Shown piece by piece: positions 1-8,600 of a stretch of 64,000 bases of DNA (position 1 is the stretch's first letter; each line of letters starts with the position of its first letter). The DNA is taken from assembly GCF_902635505.1 (NCBI RefSeq), contig NC_045432.1, positions 78,287,896 through 78,351,895 on the forward strand, given 5' to 3'. This DNA comes from Sarcophilus harrisii. Lineage: Eukaryota; Chordata; Mammalia; Dasyuromorphia; Dasyuridae. The translations under genes were made by a program, and so were the position numbers. The notes under the pieces were generated by a model that saw only the letters and a list, made by a program, of their open reading frames with translations, was not told the DNA's origin and ran no database searches.

Positions 1-110
1 ACCGTGTCAGCGCCATGAGGGAGAACGTCCCCAGACCTGTCAAACCACATGCCTACCACCCACTTCTGGTGATTCATAGGGGCAACAAGGACACAGCCAG
101 AAGGAATCTC
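1..110. other. Unassigned left-edge sequence
   Basis: No recognisable gene or repeat. Its right edge is the first copy of the target-site duplication of the L1 insertion that follows. Confidence 0.4.
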
Positions 111-122
111 AAAAGTGTTGCT
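111..122 (+). repeat. L1 target-site duplication, left copy
   Basis: AAAAGTGTTGCT is repeated exactly at 848-859, immediately after the L1 A-tail. Confidence 0.85.
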
Positions 123-847
123 CAGGAATTGTGAACGGATCCAGTCGTTCTGGAGAACAATTTGGAACTCGGCCCAAAGGACTCTCAAATTGTCCATACC
201 CTTTGATCCAGCAGTCTCACTACTGGCTCTGTATCCCAAAGAGATCAGGGAGGAGGGAAAGGGACCCACACGTTCAAAACTGTTTAGAGCACCACAAGAA
301 TGCTGGCAAAGATTTGGAAATCGAAGGGACGCCCATCGATTGGGGAACGGCCGCACAAGTTTTGGTACGTGAACTTGATGGAATATTGTTGTGCTATGAG
401 AAAAGACGAGCAAGCTGATTTGGGGAAAGCCTGGTAAGACTCAGATGAACTGATGCTGAACAAAGTGAAAAGAACCAGGAGATCGCTGTATGTAGTAACA
501 GCCACATTACACAGTGATAACCTCTGACTGACTTAGCTCTTCTCCGTAAAACAATGATCCAAGACAATTCTTGAGAAAGAACTGATGTAATCTGAACGCA
601 AACCAAAGCACACTATTTTTACTTTATTTTTTTTCTTTTGGTATGTTTCTTCTTTCACAACCGGACTGATACGGAAATCTGTTTTGCATGATCGCACATG
701 TATAAACTATTTAAAATTCTGACTTTTTTTGGAAGGGGGAAGGAAAGGAAGGAGGGAGAAAATTTGAAACTCATTTTTTTAATGAATGTTAAAAATTGTA
801 CTGACATGTAATTGGAAGAAATAAAATACTATTTTTTAAAAAAGAAA
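123..847 (+). mobile_element. 5'-truncated L1 LINE, 3' end (marsupial type)
   Basis: The sequence corresponds to the end of L1 ORF2 and the 3' UTR. It has the L1 run 'CTTTGATCCAGCAGTCTCAC' followed by 'GTATCCCAAAGAGAT', then 'GCCCATCGATTGGGGAACGG', and ends in an A-rich tail near 836-850. A 12-bp direct repeat, AAAAGTGTTGCT, flanks it at 111-122 and 848-859. This is a target-site duplication starting with AAAA, as expected for L1 endonuclease priming. The copy is severely 5'-truncated and has stops in every frame, so it is dead. The intact duplication suggests a moderately young insertion. Confidence 0.85.
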
Positions 848-859
848 AAAAGTGTTGCT
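848..859 (+). repeat. L1 target-site duplication, right copy
   Basis: Exact match to 111-122. The leading A residues merge with the poly(A) tail of the element. Confidence 0.85.
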
Positions 860-914
860 AAAGCTTGTCAGGCCTTGGACAAACACGCGAAGCCCTTAGT
901 TTCACAGGTGGGAA

Positions 915-1006
915 TAATTAACTAACATTATAAATAAATATAAAACTATAATATAAATTATAATACAATATAAAAATAAATATAAAATTAGAAATAACTA
1001 ACATTA
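915..1006. repeat. AT-rich low-complexity tract
   Basis: Repeated ATAAATATAAAA-like words with almost no G or C. Confidence 0.8.
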
Positions 1007-1059
1007 TTGCTGCCCATCAAAGACAAGGGTTTCAGAAGTATGAGATTTCCTCCAACAGG

Positions 1060-1190
1060 AGGAGTCGGATGAATTGGGTGCCAGTCCTAGCCCAACTACT
1101 TGCTTGCTGTGTGATCTTGGGCGAGACATCCTTCCTCTCTGGACTTCAGTTTCTTTATTTGTAAAATGAAGACTAGTCCCCTAGGCTAAT
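1060..1190 (+). mobile_element. MIR SINE fragment
   Basis: Contains the MIR signature 'TGTGTGATCTTGGGCGAGAC', then 'CTTCAGTTTCTTTATTTGTA' and 'AAAATGAAGA'. This is the tRNA-core SINE family shared by all therian mammals. The copy is diverged and old. Confidence 0.75.
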
Positions 1191-1284
1191 GAAATCACAG
1201 GCCTCTACCAAAACATTTCAAATACTCATGGACCCAGAGGCCAGATAGGAGAAGCCCAATAAAGGGCATTTAGACCAAGCTCAA

Positions 1285-1830
1285 TGGAGACAGAAACAGA
1301 AGGGATATTGTCATCAGAGTATACTACAGACCACCTGGTCAGAAAGATGAAATAGATGCTAAGGCTGCTGCCGTGATACAGTAATGATGGGGTACTTTGA
1401 ATATCTGCACATTTGTGGGAGTGTTCTCTGCTTCTGTCTGTCTCTTTCTCTCCTCCCTCCCCCCCAAAATCAGAGCATTTGTCAATTTCTTGAGTTGCCT
1501 TAATGAGAAGTTCATTCTTTAAAGTATGGAGGAATAAATGAGGGGACCGGCCACTCTGGATGTAATTATCATCTACCAGGGACAACCGAGTTCTGAGGAC
1601 AGAATCCATGGCAGCTTTGGTAAGAAGTAGCACAAGGGAGCTCTTGGGCCACAAAAGCTAGACTGACAAGTAACCCAGATTTACAGGAACAGATTTCAAA
1701 GGCTTCTTCTCTGAAAGGAGAAGTCGGATCCCATGGCCTAAAATTCACCAGGGCAAGTCAGCCTAGGAGGAACGGGAAGTTTGCAGGAAGGACATTCTGA
1801 GGACACCAAAGGAAATAATTCAAACCAACA
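1285..1830 (+). mobile_element. CR1/L3-type LINE fragment (ORF2 endonuclease region)
   Basis: Translating from 1303 gives DIVIRVYYRPPGQKDEIDA. This is the conserved 'VYYRPP.Q..E.D' stretch of the CR1/L3 apurinic endonuclease. It is followed by a decayed copy of the 'VMGDFNYPDICW' motif, seen near 1386-1425 as MGYFEYLHICG-like codons. Downstream DNA to about 1830 keeps the CR1 order in diverged form. The copy has stops and is an ancient relic. Confidence 0.7.
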
Positions 1831-2560
1831 GATAAAAAGAGTAGAGTGGCCCACTGGAGACTGTTCCTTGCTTTGCCTGATGGCTGGTGGTAGGAGTTAT
1901 TCCTGTCTCATCCCGGAATCCCTTTCCTAGGCCCCATAAAATAGAAGGAGCAGAGCCCCCCAGGGGATACATGCCAATAGCTAGTTCTATTATTAGTGCC
2001 CTGGAAAGGCCCGTTGCCATTTGGTTTCCAGAGCTGGTCTCTGTCTCCCAGGCAGTAGGAGCCCTGGATCTGCCACTAACTGGGGGAACCCTTGGGAGAA
2101 GCTCCCCGCCACTTTCATGCTAGTACGATGTCAAGACTGGAGGAACCTAACTCCAGGCCAGCCGTTGCTAAAGCTACCTTTCCTCAGCTCCCTCCCGAGG
2201 CCTCTTTTATCCTCAAAAACCTCCGGTCTCCCTCAGACAGAGCGTGGACAGTTGGGCACAGATCAGCAGTCGGGAAATCCTGCTTTGTGTGTTTGGATCA
2301 GCAGAGGAAGGAAGTGAGGGGGCAAAGGTTTTCGATTCATGGCATGGAGAAACCCTTGCAAGTGCAGTTTGGAGGCTGAGCCTGGTGGTTTTTCTGCCTC
2401 CCATGTGCTAGTTTGGAGAACAGCTATCAGCCCAGCTAGATGCATACTCATTTTGCTTACCCTTAGGAGTTCCATGGAGCCTCACTTACCCGACAGAGTT
2501 GGAAGTTCCCTTCTCCCAAACTTTCCCTATTCTGATTGCCCTCCCCGGACCCTCTCCAGA
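1831..2560. other. Unassigned upstream DNA
   Basis: I see no exon-like structure, recognisable repeat or convincing long reading frame. The short open frames have no recognisable motifs. Confidence 0.4.
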
Positions 2561-2561
2561 C

Positions 2562-2815
2562 AATAATAATAATAATAATAATAATAAATATTTAGATGGT
2601 ACTTAATATGTGCCAGGCACTCTGCTAAGTACTTAACCTCATTTGAGCTGAATAACAACCCTGAGAAGTAGGTGTTTTCATTACCTCCATTTTACAGTTA
2701 AGGAAACAGACAGAAATGAAATGATTTGCCCAGAGTCCCACAGCTAGGAAGAATCTGGGGCTGGTTTTGAATTCAGGTCTTCCTGACTCCAGGCCCAGCC
2801 ACCTCATCACCTCAA
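2562..2815 (-). mobile_element. MIR-type SINE, antisense, with (AAT)n end
   Basis: Begins with an AAT microsatellite (2562-2588) and reads 'TGTGCCAGGCACTCTGCTAA', 'CCATTTTACAGTTAAGGAAA' and 'GCCCAGAGTCCCACAGCTAG'. These are MIR motifs in reverse-complement order, so the (AAT)n probably grew from the MIR 3' tail. Confidence 0.75.
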
Positions 2816-2829
2816 TGTCCATATTATAT

Positions 2830-2990
2830 GGTCAGGCCCAGAACTGAGTACACTATCCCAGGTGTGCTAGTCTAAGCAGAGCAAAGGACAGTGGGCCCAT
2901 CATCTCCTTATTCCAGGAACTCAGTCTCTCCTAATGCTACAAGAAGCCTCACTCCCGGCTCCCATCCTGACTGCCAAGGCCATGCCCCTT
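2830..2990. mobile_element. Ancient L3/CR1-like interspersed repeat
   Basis: Resembles an old amniote repeat ('CAGAACTGAGTACACTATCC', later 'CATCTCCTTATTCCAGGAAC') that I associate with L3/CR1. The window holds a second piece of what looks like the same family at about 51.1-51.6 kb. Confidence 0.45.
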
Positions 2991-3029
2991 CCTAGAACTT
3001 CTAACAATTGTCCTTCTGGTATTCCTGTC

Positions 3030-3560
3030 TTTTTAAAAAATACATTTATATTGTTATCTTTTGCATCTCTCCCTCCCTGGGCTGTCTCCCAGAGAGCCAT
3101 TCCTTAAGACAACGGCTTAAAAAAATAAATAAATAAAACAGGAAAAAGCAAAAAAAAAAAAAAAAAAAAAATTGCCATATAATCAACACGTTAAAAAAAA
3201 TTGGACATTAGATGCAATGCTCTACACCCCTAGATTTTCTGCCTTTGTAGAGAAAGATGAGGGGTCTTCTTCAATCTCCACTCTAGGGTCACCTCTGTTC
3301 TTTGGAATTTCGCACCATATACTTTCCATTGTTTGGTGCTGGTCTTTCCAATGACGTCGTAGTCGTTGTATAAATTGTTTTCTCGGCTCCGTGTGTTTTA
3401 TTTTTGTATCGGTTTGCGGAAATCTTCCCAGGCTTCTCTGCATTCCTCATATTTGTAGTTTCTCACAGGGCAGTAAAATTCCCTGTCCAATATCCATGTG
3501 CCTTCACTTCTTTAGGTATTCCCCGATGGATGGGGATCTCCTTTGTTTCCAATTCATAGC
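3030..3560 (-). mobile_element. L1 LINE 3' end, antisense
   Basis: On the minus strand it reads as a marsupial L1 terminus: 'CCCCATCCATCGGGGAATAC', 'GAGAAAACAATTTATACAAC' and 'AGGAATGGCTCTCTGGGAGA'. The 3' end lies at the low-coordinate side. An A run at 3149-3171 interrupts it. It is diverged and truncated. Confidence 0.7.
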
Positions 3561-4055
3561 TTAAGTTTCCAGAACTTAGCCAAAAACATACTACAGAAAA
3601 AGCGCATGGAAACTTCTTTTTTATTTCTTTTTTTTAAATCAGTGACCTCCTTGGAGGATGTGCCTAGCAGAAAAATCTCTGTTCCCAAAGATCTGGACAT
3701 TTTAACCACTTTCTTGGAATCATTTCAAATGGTTTTCCAGAAGCCATTTCCGGAAATGGCTTCCATTTCCATTTCTATTTCAATTCACCCCACAGCTGCC
3801 TCAGTACGAGCATTCTTGTCTCAGTCGGACTAGGAAAAACTCTCAGCGAGTCTTTCTTCCAATCTTCACAGACCGACAAGAGAAAATCTACAGAAATCTG
3901 GATGTGAAACCCAACTCAGCTCGGTTCTCCAAAGAGCAATTCTAGGTGAAACATGAGGAAGACGCCAAACAAAAGGAACGGATCTGAGAGCATTTCTCTG
4001 ATCTCCATGACGGCAAAACCTTCGTGTTTGGACTATAAAACCAAAATCACCAATG
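3561..4055. other. Unassigned segment with an ORF-like relic
   Basis: Conceptual + strand translation at about 3860-4020 gives protein-like strings, with stops interspersed, such as EKIYRNLDVKPNSARFSKEQ and EHFSDLHDGKTFVFGL. This could be a processed pseudogene fragment of a host gene, but I do not recognise the parent. A solo LTR has inserted at its right edge. A perfect palindrome lies at 3740-3763. Confidence 0.3.
3740..3763. repeat. Perfect 24-bp palindrome
   Basis: The centre AGCCATTTCCGGAAATGGCT, plus two more bases each side, is identical on both strands with no loop. The core TTCCGGAA is a head-to-head pair of ETS GGAA sites. Confidence 0.8.
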
Positions 4056-4061
4056 GGCTTC

Positions 4062-4534
4062 TGTTAGGATTCTTATGAGGTACTAAGTCAGTTATGTAAT
4101 TTTGCCTGGTATTAACAGTTCTCTAGTTCACTAATGTTCTTAGTACTTACTAGAGTTCCACAAGATTCACACCTTTAAGAGAGCGTATATAAGGAGGAGC
4201 CTCAATCAGGATTGACTCCGGGACATTCAGAAGTCGTTCCTTCTTCCACCTTTGTGCTGGCTGGAGACATTCGAAGAGAGCTAGAGGCAGAAGCTGGAGA
4301 GGCAAAGGACTAGGGGTAGGAGCTCTTGAAACCAAGGACAGAGATAGGCCTCTAAGAAAGCGAACCAGGCCCAAGGAAGGAGACAAGACTTGGAAAGAGA
4401 CAATAAAGGATTTGGACTTTAACTCCTGGCTGCATTTGAGGTGATTATTATTTTGAGCTGAAACTAAGGCTGCTCCCAGAAGCCCCCCAAGAAACCTGCT
4501 CCCAGAGAACTATATTTTAGAGAAGAACATGACA
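4062..4534 (+). mobile_element. Solo LTR of an endogenous retrovirus, probably ERV2/betaretrovirus-like
   Basis: A 473-bp element starting TG and ending CA, flanked by an exact 6-bp target-site duplication GGCTTC (4056-4061 and 4535-4540). Six bases is typical of ERV2-like integration. It contains a TATA box (TATATAA, 4186-4192) and a polyadenylation signal (AATAAA, 4402-4407) in LTR order. No internal retroviral genes are beside it, so it is a recombination-derived solo LTR. The intact duplication suggests a lineage-specific insertion. It is a fossil. Confidence 0.8.
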
Positions 4535-4569
4535 GGCTTCATCTGAAGCAGTGGATATGCACCAGGAAA

Positions 4570-4795
4570 GTGGGCTGCTACGGGGTGCTGCTGTGCAGCC
4601 GGTCAGGAAGATGGGTTCAAATCCAGCCTCAGACCCTTCCTAGCTGTGTGACCCTGGGCAAGTCATATCATTCTGTTTGCCTCAGTTTCCTCATCTGTTA
4701 AATCAGTTAGGGAAGGAAATGGCCGACTACCTCAGGATCTAAGAAACCTTAAATAGGGTCATGGATGGTGAAACATGACTGAAATGCCTACACAG
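4570..4795 (+). mobile_element. Marsupial tRNA-derived SINE with RTE-type tail
   Basis: Contains the SINE body 'GGGTTCAAATCCAGCCTCAG', 'AGCTGTGTGACCCTGGGCAA' and 'GCCTCAGTTTCCTCATCTGT'. It then has the tail order 'GGAAATGG', 'AAATAGGGTCATGGATGGTG' and 'ACATGACTGAAA'. The tail resembles the 3' end of RTE (BovB-like) LINEs, which probably supplied the retrotransposition machinery. Confidence 0.8.
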
Positions 4796-4799
4796 AAGA

Positions 4800-5360
4800 A
4801 ACCTGGGTTGGCAGGAATACTATTTGATCAGCATGGAGATTGTTTTGAAGCTATCTGAAAGGGGGGAAGAGATAAAAGCATTGGACCAAAAAACTACCCC
4901 AGTGTCACTCCAGATGACTGACCGTTACCCCCTGTGCCTTTTGTCCCGTTTCAGAGATCTAAGGGTGTTCTCCACCCACGCGAAGGGGCCTTTGATGTCA
5001 GCATGAGCCGGGAACAGGTAAACTTGGGAAATGATTTTGTCGGGCAGCCTCCCCGTTTCCTTCCCCCCTAGGGTGCACCTGGAAGAGGAAGGAGGGGCCT
5101 CTGACCAGGGTTTCTCCTTTTGACTCTCGGATGACGATAATCTTTAGTCACTAAATACCAGTCAGACGCCCTTTGTGGGTCACCCTGGAGCCAGGGCCAA
5201 GTCCCTTGGCAGGGGGCCTGAGAATATGAGCAGCTCCATGGAAAGGGTCCCAGTTCTGCAAATCTGGGGGTATTCTTAGCACACTTGCTATAGGAGACAG
5301 AAACTTGAGGAGGGAAGTTAAAAACTGAGAGGAGATCTGGAGAAGTTTGGGGGGGGGCAC
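4800..5360. other. Unassigned DNA upstream of the CpG island
   Basis: No recognisable exon or repeat. Short open frames lack known motifs and codon structure. Confidence 0.4.
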
Positions 5361-5364
5361 TTGG

Positions 5365-5625
5365 GCAGAGCCTTGAAGGGAGCAGAGGGGAGGAGGAAGG
5401 GCATCCTTGGCAGCGCACGGGGATGGCCTGTTCTACACACATCAGACAGGGAAGGCCAAGCTGGAGGAAACGCTAAAGCTTGTTTGCCGGAATGGAGGTT
5501 CCATGAAAGGGAGTGAAGACCCGGATTGCTGGGGTGATAGTTTATTTTATGCAGAGGTGCTAGGGAGCCACCCAAGCTACTTGAGTAGGGGAGTGAAACA
5601 TCTGGGGAACACTTGCTTAGCTGGC
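5365..5625 (-). mobile_element. L2-type LINE 3' fragment, antisense
   Basis: The + strand reads 'CTAGGGAGCCACCCAAGCTA' and 'TTGAGTAGGGGAGTGAAACA', the reverse complement of the conserved L2 3' region that also occurs at about 18.5, 28.6, 35.5, 44.5, 55.0 and 59.7 kb. Confidence 0.55.
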
Positions 5626-5974
5626 TGCTAAGTTCCCCATTGAATTTGATGCTCCAAAAGAGGCCACGCTGTCCATGTCCCAATATGTGCACGCCCCCCC
5701 CCCCCAATATGTGCGTCCTCCCAAGAGCCAGGCACTAAATTGGCACCGCGGACCCAACTGGGGGGACAGGGGCAGGAGCTCCAGGCTGGGGGGGGCCTGG
5801 CCTCAGGAGCTCCTCCTGGTGGCCGCTCAAGTAGGGGAAGCTTAGGCCCCGCCCAATCCGCCTGCAAAATGGCCGCGGGGGGGTGGGGTGGGGGTGAGGA
5901 AAATGTGTGCGCGTGCGCGACCTGGATCTGTGCCGGCGGAGCCTCGCGGGCGCGCGCGGGGGCGTGCGAGTCCT

Positions 5975-6014
5975 CGGCGGCGGCGCGCGAGCCCGCGGCG
6001 GCGGCGCGCGAGCC
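5975..6014 (+). repeat. GC-rich 21-bp tandem duplication
   Basis: CGGCGGCGGCGCGCGAGCC occurs at 5975-5993 and again at 5996-6014 inside the CpG island. Confidence 0.75.
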
Positions 6015-6133
6015 TCCCTCCTTCCCTCGTTCCCTCCCTCCCTCCCTCCCTCGCAGGCAGCGGCAGCGCCTGTCACATGAGGCGGGCGGGCGGGCGGGCG
6101 GCCGGCGGCCCGGGAGCCCGTGGGAGCCGCGTG

Positions 6134-6187
6134 CCCCCCCCCCCCCCCCTTCCCCCCCCCCCCTGCCCCCCCCCCCCCCCCCCCCCC
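6134..6187 (+). repeat. Near-pure C tract in the promoter/5' UTR
   Basis: About 54 bases that are almost all C with a few T and one G. The minus strand carries several long G runs and could form G-quadruplexes; the + strand could form an i-motif. The exact length may be unreliable in an assembly. Confidence 0.85.
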
Positions 6188-6904
6188 TCCCTCCTCCTCA
6201 GGGGACGCCCGGGGTGGATGGAGGGGCGCCGCTGCCGGGGCCGCTGCCGGGGTCGGGGTCCGGGCTTGTAGCCGCCACGGCTCCAGGCCGGCCGGGCGAG
6301 CCGAAGCTGCCGTCACCGCCGCCGCCGCCGCCGCCGCGCTCCAGGTAACTCCCGGCGGAGTTGGCGTCGCCTCCCTCCGAGCGCGGCCGCTGCAGTGGCG
6401 GCCCCCGGGGGCGCCGGATGGGGGTCGGGCGGGGGCTGCTGCGGCTGTCGGGCCTGGCGGGCTCGGCGGGGAGGCCCGAGGCCCCCTCTTCCTGCTGCCT
6501 GTCCTGCGCCGCCTGCTCCCCGCTTCTCCTCCTCCTCTTGGGGGGCCGGCGAGGGGGGAGGGGGGCGCCTCCTCGGGCAGCTCAGTTCCCAGGCCGATGC
6601 GGCTGAGAGCTCTCCCGGGAAGAGGCCCAGCCGCGATCCTGGGGGACTTCCTGCCCTGGAAGCTGGGACTAATTAGGGGCGGCCAAGCCGGGGAGGAGGG
6701 GAAGAGTCAGCGCTCCGAGTGGCCCCGCCGCTTGGCCCCGTTTGAATGATTCCAGAAGCTTTCCATTTGCTTTCCCCATGGGCGAAACGGGCAGGAGCGA
6801 AAGGCGCAGAGAGACCCTGCCGTGCAGATCCCCAGAGACGGAGAGACAACCGAGAAGTTCTCTCTGGGCTCTGCCTTTGCCTTGGTTCAGGGAATAGCTC
6901 TCTT

Positions 6905-8600
6905 GTCTGCTGTTTCTCCGTCTCTTCCTTTCTTTTTTCTCTCTTTCTTTCTCTATGTCTGTCTCCCTCTTGATCTCTGTCTCTCTCTTCTCTTCTCTTC
7001 TTTCTGTTTATGTCTCCCCTTTTCTGTCTCTGTCTCTCTCTTTATCTCTCTCCCTTTCTTTTCTGTCTTCATCTCGTAACTCTTTCCTTTTCTCTTAATC
7101 TCGGTCTCTCTCTTCTTTTCTCTATATTCCTCTTTCTTTATCTGTCTCCTCCTTTTCCGTTTTCATCTCTTTCTTTATCTCTGTCTCTCTCTTCCCTTCT
7201 TTTCTGTCTTTCCCTCTGTCTCTTCCCTTTTTTCTCTTTATCACTCTCTTCTCTTTCTGTCTTTCTCTCTCTCTCTCCCCTTTTCTCTGTCCTTATCTCT
7301 GTTTCTCTTCCCTTCTTTTCTCTCTCTCTCTCTGTCTCTCTTCCCTTCTTTTTTCTCTGTCTCCTTACCTCTTTCTCTTCCCTTCTTTTCTCTCTCTTTA
7401 TCTGTCTCTTCCTTTCTTTTCTCTCTGTTTCTCTTTATTTCTCTCTTTATGTCTCCCCTTCTTTTCTGTTTCTCTCTCTCTGTCTTTCTCTTCCCTTCTT
7501 TCTTCTCTTTATCTCTCCCTCCCTCCCCCTCTTTCTTCCCTTCTTTTCTGTCTTTCTATCTCTTTCTTTCTCTTCCCTCTCTACCCCTGTCTCTTTCTCT
7601 TCCCTTCTTTTCTCTGTCTCCCCTTTTTTGTCTTTTTCTATCTCTATCTCTCTTTATCTGTCTCTCCCCTTTTCTCTCTGTCTCTTTCTTCCTTTCTGTT
7701 ATCTCTCTCTTCCTTTTCTGTTTCTTTTCCCCCTCCTTTTCTCTCTTCCTTTCTTTTTGCTCTCTCTCTTCTTTTTCTCTCTTTTTCTCTTCATTTCCTC
7801 TCTCCCTTTCTTTTCTGTCTCTCTCTCTCGCTTCCGTTTTCGCTATCTCTTTTCCCTTTTCTCTGTTTCTTTTTTTCTTTCTCTCTTCCTTTCTATTGTC
7901 TCTTTCTCTTCCTTTTCTCTCTGTATCTCTTTTTCTTTCTCTCTTCCTTCCTTTTGTCTTTTTCCCTTTCTTTTCTGGCTGTCTCTTCCTTTCTTTTCTC
8001 TGTCCCTCTCCCTCCTGTCTTTTTCTTCCTTTCTTTTCTCTGTTTCTCCTGCTCTCTCCCTTTCTTTATCTGTCTCTCTTCCTTTCTTTGTCCCTCTCCC
8101 TCCTCTTTCTTCCTTTCTTTTCTCTGTCTCTCCTTCTGGTCTCCTCTCTTCCTTTCTTTTTTTATGACTCTCTTCTTTTTCCGTCTTTTCCCTCTCTCTT
8201 CCTTTCTTTTCTGTCTGTATCCCTTTCTTTTCTCTCTCTGCCCTTTTGCTCTGTTTTTCTTCTCTCTTCCTTTCTTTTCTCTGTCTCTCCTGCTCTCTCT
8301 CTCCCTGTCTCTCTTCTTTTCTCTCTCTCTGTCGCTCCCGCTGTCTATGTGTTTCTGTCCCTCTCCCTCCCATCTCTTTCTTCCTTTCTTTTCTCTGTCT
8401 CTCCTGCTCTCTCTCTCCCTGTCTCTGTCCTTTTCCCTATCTCTGTCTCTCCCGCTCTCTGTGTGTGTTTCTGTCCCTCTCCCTCCCATCTCTTTCTTCC
8501 TTTCTTTTCTCTGTCTCTCCATCTGCTCTGTCTCTCCTCTTTTTTGCTTTCTTTCTCTGTCTCCCTTCTCCTCCTACATCTTTCATCTCTCTTTTAAAAA
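6905..8600 (+). repeat. 1.7-kb polypyrimidine (CT-rich) tract
   Basis: Nearly all C and T on the + strand, made of shifting TCTCTT, CTTTCTTT and TCTGTCTC words. It starts about 560 bp after the inferred exon-1 donor, so the nascent CLCN5 transcript would be CU-rich here. Long open frames across it (up to 385 codons of Ser/Leu/Phe) are artefacts of composition. Such mirror-like purine/pyrimidine DNA can form triplex (H-DNA). Confidence 0.95.
8265..8540 (+). repeat. 114-116-bp higher-order tandem repeat inside the CT tract
   Basis: The phrase CTGTCTCTCCTGCTC, or its start CTGTCTCTCC, recurs at about 8281, 8395 and 8511. Each copy is preceded by TTCCTTTCTTTTCT, and between copies lies CTGTCCCTCTCCCTCCC. 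More diverged versions appear at about 8040 and 8124. Confidence 0.75.

Larger units (their letters stand above)
5877..6344 (+). other. CLCN5: Candidate CLCN5 exon 1 (5' end approximate)
   Basis: The right edge is a strong donor, CTCCAG|GTAACT, at 6344/6345. The start site is unknown; the left edge is placed just after the YY1-like element only as a guide. The exon is extremely GC-rich, with CGG/GCC runs and a C-rich stretch. If it splices straight to the coding exon at 62376, the ClC-5 frame has a stop at 6269-6271 and no ATG after it, so it acts as 5' UTR. If it splices to the 34696 exon, a different frame is used that is open back to ATGs at 5869 and 5740. Confidence 0.55.
5800..6720 (+). 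promoter_or_regulatory. CLCN5: CpG-island promoter, inferred upstream promoter of CLCN5
   Basis: This is the strongest CpG-dense interval in the window. No TATA box is visible. A GC box (CCCCGCCC, 5847-5854) overlaps a CCAAT box (CCAAT, 5853-5857), followed by a YY1-like AAAATGGCCGC (5866-5876). Together these look like a housekeeping core promoter reading rightwards. A nearly palindromic E-box GTCACATGAG (6072-6081) differs by two bases from the CLEAR/TFEB consensus GTCACGTGAC. Assignment to CLCN5 rests on orientation, the donor at 6344/6345, and the downstream coding exon with no other gene between. A different upstream gene's promoter is not excluded. Confidence 0.75.

Noticed and set aside
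1-5700. Possible upstream neighbour gene (for example USP27X, next to CLCN5 in humans)
   Set aside because: No matching coding sequence is visible, and the region is repeats and unassigned DNA.
5735-6316. Minus-strand Ala/Pro/Arg-rich open frame in the CpG island
   Set aside because: GC-rich DNA is open in most frames, and no splice or protein evidence supports an antisense gene.
7010-8597. Long Ser/Leu/Phe-rich open frames of about 380 codons
   Set aside because: They lie wholly inside the CT simple-repeat tract, where stop codons are rare by composition.
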